Of a DNA stretch of 64,000 nucleotides, positions 1-8,148 are shown in pieces. Numbering within the stretch: position 1 is the stretch's first letter; every line of letters begins with the position of its first letter. The stretch comes from an uncultured Campylobacter sp. (GTDB lineage Bacteria > Campylobacterota > Campylobacteria > Campylobacterales > Campylobacteraceae). The notes beneath the pieces were generated by a model. It had not been told where the DNA came from and did not search any database. It saw only the letters and a program-made list of their open reading frames with translations. The position numbers and the translations under genes were made by a program. The stretch lies in contig NZ_CALUTC010000004.1 in NCBI RefSeq assembly GCF_944323605.1, forward strand, positions 62,001 to 126,000, written 5' to 3'.

Positions 1-1
1 A

Positions 2-220
2 AAGCTGAAAGAATTTCCAAATAGACTACTTGAATTTAGCACCTGTATGGATGGATTTAAAATAGCAGAGCTTGATCTTAAAAATCGTTTAAGCGGAGAT
101 TTATTAGACGGTTCTTTACAACACGGAAATGAATTTAAATTCTTTGACTTCGCAAAAGATGAAAGTATATTAAGCGAAGCCAAAGAAAAACTTAAGCACC
201 TCTATACAAAGCATTTTTAA
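2..220 (+). CDS. recG: ATP-dependent DNA helicase RecG, C-terminal fragment
   Basis: The frame is open from base 2 to TAA at 218-220 and encodes the last 72 residues of a protein whose start lies outside the window. The pattern LLEFSTCMDGFKIAELDLK, followed by RLSGDLL and a final EAKEKLKHLY helix, is the conserved C-terminal end of RecG, which remodels stalled forks and branched DNA intermediates. The gene is convergent with the haemoglobin gene ctb and the two coding ends overlap by 29 bases. The recG/ctb neighbourhood is the same in C. jejuni. Only the tail is visible, so the helicase motifs themselves are not seen. Confidence 0.85.
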   Translation, partial: KLKEFPNRLLEFSTCMDGFKIAELDLKNRLSGDLLDGSLQHGNEFKFFDFAKDESILSEAKEKLKHLYTKHF

Positions 221-569
221 AATTTTTAGCTATCATTTGTGCTCTTTGCAAAAATACAGCTTTCATATCCTCATCAAAGACTTTATCTAGACTTTGCTCA
301 AAAATATCTAGCCATATATTAAAAAATTCTATAGGAAATGGCTCAAGTTCCATATGAGCTTTTAGTGGCTGACCGTTGTAGTCGCCTTCTCCAAGCATCA
401 TTCCTTGCCAAAAATTTGAAATTTTTACTTTGTGTTGTTTCCAGCTTTCATCATCTGTTCCTATTTTTGCATTAAAAATAGCACCTATGTCCTTATCTTT
501 TCTTACCTTTTCGTAAAAAAGCTCCATAAACTTATCTATCGCTTCTTTGTTTATGGTATTGTATTTCAT
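192..569 (-). CDS. ctb: Group III truncated haemoglobin Ctb
   Basis: This 125-residue protein has the length and fold signature of the Campylobacter group III truncated haemoglobin. The haem-pocket residues known from C. jejuni Ctb fall at the same numbers here: Tyr19 (B10), His46 (E7), proximal His72 (F8) and Trp86 (G8). Ctb is a cytoplasmic haem protein that moderates oxygen and nitric-oxide handling; in C. jejuni it belongs to the NssR nitrosative-stress regulon. An AAGG ribosome site precedes the ATG, and TAAAAT about 20 bases upstream could be the -10. I see no clear NssR box (TTAAC-N4-GTTAA). It is convergent with recG. Confidence 0.9.
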   Translation of the reverse strand: MKYNTINKEAIDKFMELFYEKVRKDKDIGAIFNAKIGTDDESWKQHKVKISNFWQGMMLGEGDYNGQPLKAHMELEPFPIEFFNIWLDIFEQSLDKVFDEDMKAVFLQRAQMIAKNFKNALYRGA

Positions 570-654
570 TGTTTTGCCTTATTTTTTAGAGTAATTTTAT
601 CTTATTTTTGTAAATAAAAGGATAAAAAAGGTATTTTAATTAAGAAGTGCTTAT

Positions 655-681
655 GAAAAGCCCTCACAAATTTTGTGAGGG
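655..681 (-). terminator. Rho-independent terminator after dnaK
   Basis: Arms CCCTCACAA (661-669) and TTGTGAGGG (673-681) form a 9-bp stem with a 3-base loop, starting 6 bases past the dnaK stop. On the minus strand the stem is followed by CTTTT. Position and GC-rich stem support a terminator for the grpE-dnaK transcript. Confidence 0.75.
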
Positions 682-686
682 AAAAA

Positions 687-2558
687 TTATTCAACTTCAG
701 CGTCTATAACATCATCATCTTTCTTTTTGTCGTCTTTTTTGTCTGTCTCGCCGTCTTTTTTATACATATTTTCAGCTAATTTATGAGAAGCAGAACTCAA
801 AGCTTTCATTTTGTTGTCTATCTCTTCTTTAGTGGCATTTTCATTTTTAAGCGTTTCTTTTAGCTCATCAAGTGCTTTTTGTATGTTTGCCTTGTCCTCA
901 TCAGCTATCTTATCTCCAAGCTCACTTAAGGATTTTTCAACCTGATGCACTAGGGTTTCTGCTGAATTTCTAGCTTCTACAACCTCTTTTCTTTTTTTAT
1001 CCTCTTCCTTGTGAAGCTCGGCATCTTTTACCATATTGTTTATCTCTTCTTCGCTAAGTCCGCTTGAGCCTGTTATTTTTATTTCTTGAGCCTTTCCTGT
1101 GGCCTTATCTTTAGCTGAAACGGTTAAAATTCCATTTGCGTCTATATCAAAGCTTACTTCAATCTGAGGCACTCCTCTTGGAGCTGGTGGAATTCCTTCT
1201 AGGTTGAAATTTCCTAAGGATTTATTATCTCTACTAAATTCTCTCTCGCCTTGTAAAACATTTATGGTAACTGCATTTTGATTATCCTCAGCTGTTGAAA
1301 AGACTTGTTCTTTCTTTGTAGGTATAGTTGTGCCTTTTTCTATAATCTTTGTCATCACTCCACCTAAGGTTTCTATACCCAAAGAAAGAGGAGTAACATC
1401 AAGCAAAAGCACATCTTTTACATCACCTTTTATAACCGCTCCTTGTATGGCAGCACCTATGGCTACGACTTCGTCTGGATTAACTGATTTGTTTAAGTCT
1501 TTGTTAAAGGCTTTTTTCACTTCTTCTTGAACTAAAGGCACACGGGTTGAACCGCCAACCATAACGATTTCTTTTATTTCATCTTTGCTAAGACCAGCTT
1601 CTTTTACAACCTCATTTATCTTAGATATGGTTTCAGATACTAAACCTTCTATCATACTTTCAAATTTAGCTCTTGTTATTTTTTTTACAAGGTGTTTAGG
1701 ACCACTAGCATCAGCTGTTATGAAAGGTAAATTTACCTCTGTTTCAGTAGCAGAGCTTAGTTCTTTTTTAGCATTTTCAGCCGCTTCTTTTAATCTTTGA
1801 AGAGCCATTACATCTTTTTTGAGATCTATTCCATTTTCGCTTTGAAATTCGCTTGCTAAAAAGTCTATAAGCTTATTATCAAAGTCATCTCCGCCCAAAA
1901 AGGCATTTCCACCTGTTGCTAAGACCTCTACTACATTATCTCCCGTTTCAAGCACAGTAACATCGAAAGTTCCGCCACCTAAGTCATAAACTACTATCTT
2001 TTCAGATTCTTTTTTGTCAAGCCCGTAAGCAAGTGCTGCTGATGTAGGCTCATTGATAATTCTTAAAACATTAAGCCCAGCTATAGTTCCAGCTTCTTTT
2101 GTAGCCTTTCTTTGAGCGTCATTGAAATATGCAGGCACTGTTATAACTGCATCTACTACTTTATCTCCTAAAAATGCTTCAGCGTCCTCTTTTAGCTTCA
2201 TTAAAACCTTAGCTGAAATTTCTTGCGGAGTGTATAATTTATCAGCTATTTCAACCGCACAAGCTCCATTTCTATCAACTATATGATAAGGAAGTCTATT
2301 TTTAGCTTCTTTTGCAGCCTCTTCGTTTATCATAAGCCCCATAATCCTTTTTATAGAATATATAGTTTTTTCAGGATTTGTAACCGCTTGTCTTTTAGCA
2401 CTATCGCCAACTAAAACTTCACCTTTGTCGGTAAAAGCAACTATAGAAGGAGTTGTATTTTTTCCTTCTTTGTTTGGTATAACCTTGCTTTCTCCACGTT
2501 CATAAACGCTCACACAAGAATTTGTTGTTCCTAAGTCTATTCCTATAACTTTTGCCAT
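687..2558 (-). CDS. dnaK: Hsp70 chaperone DnaK
   Basis: A 623-residue Hsp70. The ATPase phosphate-1 loop [10 protein letters not shown] is at residues 6-15, followed by [16 protein letters not shown] and the adenosine motif [11 protein letters not shown]. The linker [15 protein letters not shown] leads into the substrate-binding domain, and the protein ends in the usual acidic tail DDVIDAEVE. DnaK binds exposed hydrophobic segments in the cytoplasm and cycles with DnaJ and GrpE. It lies 17 bases after grpE and should be co-transcribed with it from the promoter at 3149-3178. Length and motifs are normal for the family. Confidence 0.98.
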   Translation of the reverse strand: MAKVIGIDLGTTNSCVSVYERGESKVIPNKEGKNTTPSIVAFTDKGEVLVGDSAKRQAVTNPEKTIYSIKRIMGLMINEEAAKEAKNRLPYHIVDRNGACAVEIADKLYTPQEISAKVLMKLKEDAEAFLGDKVVDAVITVPAYFNDAQRKATKEAGTIAGLNVLRIINEPTSAALAYGLDKKESEKIVVYDLGGGTFDVTVLETGDNVVEVLATGGNAFLGGDDFDNKLIDFLASEFQSENGIDLKKDVMALQRLKEAAENAKKELSSATETEVNLPFITADASGPKHLVKKITRAKFESMIEGLVSETISKINEVVKEAGLSKDEIKEIVMVGGSTRVPLVQEEVKKAFNKDLNKSVNPDEVVAIGAAIQGAVIKGDVKDVLLLDVTPLSLGIETLGGVMTKIIEKGTTIPTKKEQVFSTAEDNQNAVTINVLQGEREFSRDNKSLGNFNLEGIPPAPRGVPQIEVSFDIDANGILTVSAKDKATGKAQEIKITGSSGLSEEEINNMVKDAELHKEEDKKRKEVVEARNSAETLVHQVEKSLSELGDKIADEDKANIQKALDELKETLKNENATKEEIDNKMKALSSASHKLAENMYKKDGETDKKDDKKKDDDVIDAEVE

Positions 2559-2575
2559 TTTTTATCCTTTTAATT

Positions 2576-3076
2576 TTATTTTGCTACACTTACTTTTGTG
2601 TGTCTTAAAATCCTATCTCTTAGCTTATAGCCTTTTTGTAGAATTTGAGTTAGCTCATTTGCCTTAAAATTTTCATTTTCTGCGTAAAACATAGCTTCGT
2701 GCAAATCAGGGTTAAATTCATCGCCTTCTTTAGCTTCTATCACATCAACCCCGTGATTTTTAAGCTTTTTTAATAGCAAATCAAGCGTGTTTTTAACACC
2801 TTCTTTTATTTTAGCACTTATCTCATCCTCTACTTCTACATTTAGGGCTGCTTCTAGAGTATCGATTACATCTAGTAAATCTTTTGCAAAACCTTCATTT
2901 GCAAATGCTATCATTTGTTCTTTTTCTCTTTGCATTCTTTTTTTAATATTTTCAAAATCAGCATTTGCTCTAGCATACTTATCTTTTAAATCAGCGTTTT
3001 CAGCTTTTAAAAGTTCTAGTTCGCTATTTTCTTCTTGAAGTTCTTCTTCTAAATTTTCATCTTTTTTAGTATCCAC
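2576..3076 (-). CDS. grpE: Nucleotide exchange factor GrpE
   Basis: A 166-residue protein with an N-terminal acidic coiled coil (about residues 5-60), a four-helix segment and the C-terminal beta domain ending in [21 protein letters not shown], the GrpE signature. GrpE releases ADP from DnaK. The start is GTG at 3076, chosen because GGAGG lies a few bases upstream. In C. jejuni hrcA precedes grpE; here the 303 bases upstream hold no hrcA. Confidence 0.96.
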   Translation of the reverse strand: MDTKKDENLEEELQEENSELELLKAENADLKDKYARANADFENIKKRMQREKEQMIAFANEGFAKDLLDVIDTLEAALNVEVEDEISAKIKEGVKNTLDLLLKKLKNHGVDVIEAKEGDEFNPDLHEAMFYAENENFKANELTQILQKGYKLRDRILRHTKVSVAK

Positions 3077-3148
3077 AAATCCTCCTATTGCCGAATTTAA
3101 AAAGTTTTAAAGATTTTTAAAAGTATTAATCTTGAAACTTTTTATGTA

Positions 3149-3178
3149 ATTATACAAAATTGAGCCAATGAATGTCAA
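3149..3178 (-). promoter_or_regulatory. Sigma-70 promoter of grpE-dnaK
   Basis: On the minus strand TTGACA (3173-3178) is followed after 18 bases by TATAAT (3149-3154). Both hexamers are perfect, which is unusual in Campylobacter, where the -35 is normally weak. The grpE start is about 70 bases downstream. Confidence 0.75.
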
Positions 3179-3179
3179 G
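3159..3179 (-). promoter_or_regulatory. HAIR-like HspR operator
   Basis: Minus-strand sequence CTTGACA-N7-GCTCAAT resembles the HspR inverted repeat HAIR (CTTGAGT-N7-ACTCAAG), with 10 of 14 arm positions identical and the same 7-base spacer. It overlaps the -35 box and spacer of the grpE-dnaK promoter, where a repressor would block RNA polymerase. Recognition is by eye only. Confidence 0.5.
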
Positions 3180-3379
3180 TAAAAATTAAATTATTTTACT
3201 AAAAAATATTTAGTCATATAGACTAAAGTTATATTAGTTATATAAGCTATATATTAATGTTTAATATTTTGTTAAGCTAAAATATAAAAATACATAAAAT
3301 AATACATAAAATTTTATTGACAACGATAAAAAATGTGCTATAATCTAGTCCGCAATATTTAAAAAGGTTGAACTTTATT
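3180..3379. other. AT-rich intergenic region with palindromes
   Basis: Together with 3077-3179 this is the only stretch of about 300 bases in the window without a gene. It is very AT-rich and holds no hrcA remnant that I can read. It contains an inverted repeat with arms TTTAGTC (3209-3215) and GACTAAA (3221-3227), and an imperfect palindrome near 3236-3250 (TAGTTATATAAGCTA). The right end carries the promoter of the small ORF at 3380. Confidence 0.6.
3317..3344 (+). promoter_or_regulatory. Near-consensus sigma-70 promoter
   Basis: TTGACA (3317-3322), a 16-base spacer and TATAAT (3339-3344) precede the small ORF at 3380. The match is better than at most genes in the window, so a transcript from here is likely. 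Confidence 0.65.
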
Positions 3380-3520
3380 ATGAAAAATTTAACAGTTAGA
3401 GAGAAAAATGATCTAAGTTCTTATGTTTTTGATTCTTTGTGCGATAAAAAACAAGAATCGTTTTTTAAAATCATTCTAGTTAAATTTAGAGAATTTTTTT
3501 CAAGAATTTTAGGAGAATAA
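3380..3520 (+). CDS. Small hypothetical protein, 46 residues
   Basis: ATG at 3380 to TAA at 3518-3520 gives a 46-residue protein that begins MKNLTVREKNDLSSYVF and ends in a basic, aromatic amphipathic stretch (FFKIILVKFREFFSRIL). AAAAAGG lies 12 bases before the ATG, and a strong sigma-70 promoter sits upstream. I do not recognise the family. The C-terminal helix could bind a membrane or a partner, but that is inference. It is convergent with the next gene, with a 12-base overlap. It may instead be a regulatory RNA with a chance ORF. Confidence 0.5.
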   Translation: MKNLTVREKNDLSSYVFDSLCDKKQESFFKIILVKFREFFSRILGE

Positions 3521-3736
3521 TTCTTTTTTATTTTCCTTTAGATAATTAAGCACTTTTAAAACCTCGTCTGTACCATATTCTTTACTATCTTTTAAAACAT
3601 CATCTATGCATTCTATATATGCTTGCACTAAGTCATCAAGCTTTTGTCTTTTTGCCCCTGCTAGTAAAAACATAGCCTCCAAGACAACGTTTAATTCATA
3701 TTGCAAGTCTTCTATCATCTCATCTTTATTTATCAT
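3509..3736 (-). CDS. Conserved-looking hypothetical protein, 75 residues
   Basis: A 75-residue acidic, helical protein (MINKDEMIEDLQYELNVVLE at the start) with no signal peptide or membrane segment. Its ATG overlaps the stop of the upstream DHH phosphoesterase gene by 4 bases, which indicates translational coupling and makes it a real gene of the flhA-linked operon. I do not recognise a domain. Heptad-like leucine spacing suggests a small helical bundle. Confidence 0.7.
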   Translation of the reverse strand: MINKDEMIEDLQYELNVVLEAMFLLAGAKRQKLDDLVQAYIECIDDVLKDSKEYGTDEVLKVLNYLKENKKELFS

Positions 3737-4791
3737 TTTTGAGCCTTTGCTAATTCTTTGCTTTTTATCAAATCTATTATTTGAGCCTTTATAAAAGAGT
3801 AATTGCTGCTATCTTTAAATGAAGCAAAAAGCCCACCACTAGCATTTTTATGCCCGCCTCCACCAACAAGCTCATTGGCTATTAAGCTTACATCTACTTT
3901 TCCATTTGAACGAAAGCTAAGTGTTTTTTTAGAACTTACATCAAGAAAAAAATCAACATCTTCATTTTGCATCAAAAAATCATTACCTATTACAGAAGTA
4001 TTTCCTATGTTATAGCTTAGTAAGCCTTTGTAATCTTTGTAATGTATTATGAAGTCATCTTTTTTCTCGTTAAGTTTTTTTACAACATACTTAGAAATCA
4101 AATTTCCAAGCGTATCGTTTTCATTTTTTTTGAAAAATTCTTTTTTTAAAAAGTGTAAAGAATCTTCTAAGGATATATTTGCCTTATCTTTGTCTATGAA
4201 AGTCTTAGCTTTGTTAAGCAAGAAAAATATATATGAGATATTTTCTTCTTTAAACATCACTCTATTAAGCTCTTTTGCGTTTGCAATCATAGATAAAAAA
4301 ACCTTACCAAGCTCGAAATTTTGATCGTCTTTTAGCCAAATATCAATAGCATTTACAACATCTACAAATTTAGATAAATCTTCATTTTTTCCACAAATTT
4401 TGCTAAAAAAATCATAGCTTATCTTTGTAGCACATCTTGAGCTATCTAAAAAATACCACTCGTATTTATCAGCACATACTTTACCACTTTGATGATGATC
4501 TAGTAAAAACAGTCTCGTATTTTTTCTACTTGTAAGAGCGTTTTGAAATTCTTCACATTGTTGTGGTGTTAAATTTAAATCTGTGATTAGTATTATTGAT
4601 TTGGTATTTTCATCTTTTGTTAAAGTGTTGTCTATATCACTTAGAATTGTTGAAAAATTATCATTTATTTCTTTTCCATAGTTAGAATTAAAAAAATGAC
4701 AATTTTTAAAATAAAAATTGCTTATAAATTGACAGCCATAACCGTCTAAATCTATATGTGATAGATGATATATATGCGTGTTATAATTCAA
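3733..4791 (-). CDS. DHH-family phosphoesterase
   Basis: A DHH/DHHA1 protein of about 352 residues. The first motif is HIDLDGYG near residues 12-18, the DHH motif is LLDHHQSG near residue 98, and the DHHA1 signature GGGGHKNASGG is near the C-terminus. These metal-binding motifs are those of NrnA-type nanoRNases, which degrade short oligonucleotides or pAp, and of related c-di-AMP phosphodiesterases; the substrate cannot be fixed by eye. The frame is open from a TTG at 4815, but I favour the TTG at 4791 because AAGGAG lies 9 bases before it. It overlaps the flhA end by 11 bases. Confidence 0.8.
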   Translation of the reverse strand: MNYNTHIYHLSHIDLDGYGCQFISNFYFKNCHFFNSNYGKEINDNFSTILSDIDNTLTKDENTKSIILITDLNLTPQQCEEFQNALTSRKNTRLFLLDHHQSGKVCADKYEWYFLDSSRCATKISYDFFSKICGKNEDLSKFVDVVNAIDIWLKDDQNFELGKVFLSMIANAKELNRVMFKEENISYIFFLLNKAKTFIDKDKANISLEDSLHFLKKEFFKKNENDTLGNLISKYVVKKLNEKKDDFIIHYKDYKGLLSYNIGNTSVIGNDFLMQNEDVDFFLDVSSKKTLSFRSNGKVDVSLIANELVGGGGHKNASGGLFASFKDSSNYSFIKAQIIDLIKSKELAKAQK

Positions 4792-6940
4792 TTTTAATAA
4801 CTCCTTCTGTCTCAAAATTCGTGTGTTCTGCTATTTCTGCAAAGCTTAAGACTACTATTTTAAGGTTAAAATTAGAGCATATATCTGCTATAAATTTTCT
4901 TAGTTGAGGTTCAACGCAAAGAACAAAAGGTTTGATTCTTGTGCTAGAAACTGCTGCAAGTTCATTTCTAAAGGCTTCTACTATAGCCCCGGTTTGAGCC
5001 ACATTTATCATTAAATGATAGACACCGTCTCTAAGCTGCAAGCTATCCATAAGTTTTGCAGAACTAGCGGAATCAAGTATATAAATGCCTAAAATTCCTT
5101 TTTCATCTATATATAAATTTGTGATAACCCTAGCAAGTGCCGCACGAACGTGTTCTATAATCATATCAAAATTCTTAGTAACCTCTGATATATCCATTAA
5201 TGCTTCAAGTATAGTTATCATATCTTTTATAGGTATTGAGTTTTTGAGTAGATTTTTAAGCACTCTTTGCACCATACCAACTGTTGTTATTTTGAGTAAA
5301 TCTTCTATAACAGCTGGATAGTCTTTTTGCAGTTTATCAAGTATATTTTGAACTTCTTGCCTTGTTAATAACTCTGCTGCATTAGCCTTTATAAGCTCAC
5401 TCATATGTGTTGAAATTACACTTGCTGGATCAACTACTATATATCCTCCTATCGTGGCTTCATCTTTTAAATTTGAATCTATCCATAAAGCATCAGAGCC
5501 AAAAGCTGGATCTTTTGTAGATATACCCTCTATCTCTTCTGTTACAAAACCGCTATCCATAGCCAAGTATTTATCAGGATACACCTCGCTACTTCCTATT
5601 ACTACGCCTTTTAGTTTAAAATTGTATTCATTTGGTTTTAGCTGTAAATTGTCTCTAATCCTTATCTTAGGCATAAGAAAGCCAAGACTTTGAGCTATGC
5701 TTCTTCTCATAGAACGAATTCGTTCTGTTAATTCGCTTTCAGCAAGTCTTATTAAGCCGTATCCAAGTTCAAGTTCCAAAACTTCTAATTTTAGTATATC
5801 GTTAATTCTTCCTTCTTCTTCTTTTATGATTTCTTCTTCACTTTTTTTCCTAGGTGGTGCTTTTGCAGCTTGTTGTGCAGCAGCAGAATCTCTTTTTTTT
5901 ATAGGTTGTGCTAAGTCTATTTTACCTTCTTTTACCTGCTTTGTAAGATATCCAAGACCTAAAAACACTAAGGACATAAAGCCAAGTGATAATGTAGGAA
6001 GTCCGGGAACTAAAGCAAAGATAAACAATATAAAACCTACTATTAAAAGTGTTCTGTATTCGCTTAGTAGTTGATTTAATGTTCCTTCTGCAAAATTATC
6101 CTCATCTTTACTAGCTCTTGTTATTATTATAGCGGTTGCTGTGGCTACTATAAGACCCGGAATTTGAGATACTAGACCATCTCCTATAGTTAGTATAGTA
6201 TAAGTGGATGCACAATCAGCCAATGGCATATCATGCTGAAAGTATCCTATTGAAAATCCACCTATTATATTTATTATAGTTATTATAATCCCTGCTACTG
6301 CATCACCTTTTATAAATTTAGAAGAACCGTCCATAGCTCCATAGAAATTTGCTTCAGCTATGATCTCTTGTCTTCTTGTCCTTGCAGTATTTTCATCTAT
6401 TAAACCAGCATTTAAATCAGCATCTATAGCCATTTGCTTACCCGGCATCGCATCAAGCGTAAATCTTGCTTGAACTTCTGAAACCCTAGTACTTCCTTTT
6501 GTAACAACCATAAAATTTATTAATACTAGAATAGAAAATACTATTATACCTATCACATAGTTTCCACCAACTACGAATTCTCCAAATGAGGCTATTATTT
6601 CACTAACAGCTGCTGCCCCATTTTGCCCTTCGCTTAAAATCATACGAGTGGTTGCTACATTTAAAGCCAATCTAAAAAGAGTAATGATTAGTATTAATGT
6701 TGGAAAGGTTGTAAGATCTGTTGGTTTTGGTATATATATAGATATTAGTATAATTAAGACTGATATTGCTATGCTTAATGCTAAAAAAAAGTCTAATATA
6801 GCCGCTGGTAAAGGAACTATAATAACAGCTAATATACAGGCTATAAAAACAACTACTGTTATTGATTTAGCTTTTACTATAGGCACTATTAATGGACCCA
6901 GATAAGGTGCTACAAGCTCTAGTATCTTTCTTTTTGCCAT
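4781..6940 (-). CDS. flhA: Flagellar export apparatus protein FlhA
   Basis: A 719-residue inner-membrane protein with about eight hydrophobic segments in the first 330 residues and a large cytoplasmic C-terminal half. The family signature RVSEVQARFTLDAMPGKQ is near residue 155, and NVATTRMILSEGQNGAAAV lies before it. FlhA forms the export-gate nonamer of the flagellar type III system. In Campylobacter it is also needed to switch on RpoN-dependent flagellar genes through FlgSR, which is relevant to the two RpoN promoters near 43 kb. It directly follows the Rrf2 gene with no gap. Confidence 0.97.
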   Translation of the reverse strand: MAKRKILELVAPYLGPLIVPIVKAKSITVVVFIACILAVIIVPLPAAILDFFLALSIAISVLIILISIYIPKPTDLTTFPTLILIITLFRLALNVATTRMILSEGQNGAAAVSEIIASFGEFVVGGNYVIGIIVFSILVLINFMVVTKGSTRVSEVQARFTLDAMPGKQMAIDADLNAGLIDENTARTRRQEIIAEANFYGAMDGSSKFIKGDAVAGIIITIINIIGGFSIGYFQHDMPLADCASTYTILTIGDGLVSQIPGLIVATATAIIITRASKDEDNFAEGTLNQLLSEYRTLLIVGFILFIFALVPGLPTLSLGFMSLVFLGLGYLTKQVKEGKIDLAQPIKKRDSAAAQQAAKAPPRKKSEEEIIKEEEGRINDILKLEVLELELGYGLIRLAESELTERIRSMRRSIAQSLGFLMPKIRIRDNLQLKPNEYNFKLKGVVIGSSEVYPDKYLAMDSGFVTEEIEGISTKDPAFGSDALWIDSNLKDEATIGGYIVVDPASVISTHMSELIKANAAELLTRQEVQNILDKLQKDYPAVIEDLLKITTVGMVQRVLKNLLKNSIPIKDMITILEALMDISEVTKNFDMIIEHVRAALARVITNLYIDEKGILGIYILDSASSAKLMDSLQLRDGVYHLMINVAQTGAIVEAFRNELAAVSSTRIKPFVLCVEPQLRKFIADICSNFNLKIVVLSFAEIAEHTNFETEGVIKIEL

Positions 6941-7345
6941 CTAATTTTTTTTGTTTATGATATCAAATAGCGTTATTTTTGATAAGTGGTCATTCATTGT
7001 ATCTTGAAGTTGAACTAATACAGGAAGCATAAGGCATCTACTTTCTTTATTTATAGGACAAATTCCGTGAGAGCACTCAAATATGCTAACTTGTTTTTTT
7101 TCTGCACTATTTACTATATCTTTTAAAGTGTATTCTTTACTATCTTTGCTAAGTATAAAACCACCTTTTGCGCCTTTGTATGATATAAGTAAGCCATCTT
7201 TTGCTAATGCTTGTAAAATTTTAGCCAAAAAAGACTTAGAAATTTCAAGCTTTTCAGCCATAGTTTCCACATCTTGCGGTTCTTTTTTATCTGCTATGTA
7301 AATCAAAGCAAGTATTGCATATTCACTAGCTCTAGTAAAAAGCAT
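6941..7345 (-). CDS. Rrf2-family transcriptional regulator
   Basis: A 134-residue protein with an N-terminal winged helix (MLFTRASEYAILALIYIA, then the recognition helix around SKSFLAKILQALAKDGLL and the wing KGAKGGF). Three cysteines, Cys91, Cys96 and Cys104, are spaced like the Fe-S ligands of IscR and NsrR (C-x4-C-x7-C). It is therefore probably an Fe-S sensing regulator of iron-sulfur, nitric-oxide or oxidative stress genes. It stands first in the flhA-DHH operon; the same pairing with flhA exists in C. jejuni. The target genes are unknown. Confidence 0.85.
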   Translation of the reverse strand: MLFTRASEYAILALIYIADKKEPQDVETMAEKLEISKSFLAKILQALAKDGLLISYKGAKGGFILSKDSKEYTLKDIVNSAEKKQVSIFECSHGICPINKESRCLMLPVLVQLQDTMNDHLSKITLFDIINKKN

Positions 7346-7406
7346 AATATTCCTTTCAAAGAAGCTTAAATTTAGTATTATATTAGTTTTTTGTAAATAA
7401 AATCCC

Positions 7407-7412
7407 TATAAT
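7407..7412 (+). promoter_or_regulatory. -10 box for rpe-dnaQ
   Basis: TATAAT about 90 bases upstream of the rpe start, in an AT-rich region with no recognisable -35, the usual Campylobacter sigma-70 layout. No other gene lies between. Confidence 0.4.
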
Positions 7413-7500
7413 TTGTGTTTTATTTATAGGTATTTTATGAGTTTTTAAATAATATTTTTATACGATTTCTCGTTTGTATTTTTATTTTTGGGGTTTTTTT

Positions 7501-8148
7501 ATGTATGTTGCACCAAGTATATTATCTGCTAATTTTTTAAGACTAGAAGATGAAATAAAAAAAATTTGTGATGCAAAGGCTGATTTACTTCATATCGATG
7601 TTATGGATGGTCATTTTGTTCCGAATTTAACCTTTGGTCCTTGTGTATTTAAAGATATACAAAAGGTAAGTTCTATTCCGCTTGACATACATTTAATGGT
7701 AAATAACGTATCTTTTTTTGTTGATTTATTTTTGCCTTTAAAGCCTAAATTTCTTAGTTTTCACATAGAGGAAGAAAAACACCCAATAAGACTTTGCCAA
7801 TATATAAGAAAAAATGGAGTCGGTGCCGGCATAGTTTTAAACCCTCACACCCCAATTTCTAGTATAAAACATATGATAGATTATGTTGATTTGGTGCTTT
7901 TAATGAGCGTAAATCCCGGTTTTTCTGGGCAGGAATTTTTACCTATAGTTTATGAAAAAATAAGAGAATTAAGAGAAATCATAGACAAAAAAAATGCTAA
8001 AGTATTTATAGAAGTTGATGGTGGCATAAACGGCTTAAACGCAGCTGATTTAGATGAAGCTGGAGCTGATATTTTAGTGGCTGGTTCTTATATATTCTCT
8101 TCTAATAACTACGAAAATTCTATAAAATCTTTAAAGCTTGAATTTTGA
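7501..8148 (+). CDS. rpe: Ribulose-phosphate 3-epimerase
   Basis: A 215-residue TIM-barrel protein beginning MYVAPSILSANFLRLEDEI, the standard Rpe N-terminus. HIDVMDGHFVPNLTFGP, LDIHLMV, LLMSVNPGFSGQ and VDGGINGLNA are the metal and phosphate-binding motifs. It interconverts ribulose-5-phosphate and xylulose-5-phosphate in the non-oxidative pentose phosphate pathway. The frame extends upstream to 7474, but the start at 7501 fits the family and lies 7 bases after GGGG. Its stop overlaps the start of dnaQ, the same pair as in C. jejuni. Confidence 0.96.
   Translation: MYVAPSILSANFLRLEDEIKKICDAKADLLHIDVMDGHFVPNLTFGPCVFKDIQKVSSIPLDIHLMVNNVSFFVDLFLPLKPKFLSFHIEEEKHPIRLCQYIRKNGVGAGIVLNPHTPISSIKHMIDYVDLVLLMSVNPGFSGQEFLPIVYEKIRELREIIDKKNAKVFIEVDGGINGLNAADLDEAGADILVAGSYIFSSNNYENSIKSLKLEF

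Noticed and set aside
1330-1800. Plus-strand frames of 66 and 71 codons opposite dnaK
   Set aside because: They mirror the dnaK codon pattern, have no ribosome site and resemble no protein; dnaK is certain on the other strand.
3077-3180. CIRCE element for HrcA upstream of grpE
   Set aside because: No TTAGCACTC-N9-GAGTGCTAA-like repeat is present; the only matching operator type is HAIR-like.
5697-6074. 125-codon plus-strand frame opposite flhA
   Set aside because: Antisense shadow of a certain gene, with low-complexity Ser-rich translation and no start signal.
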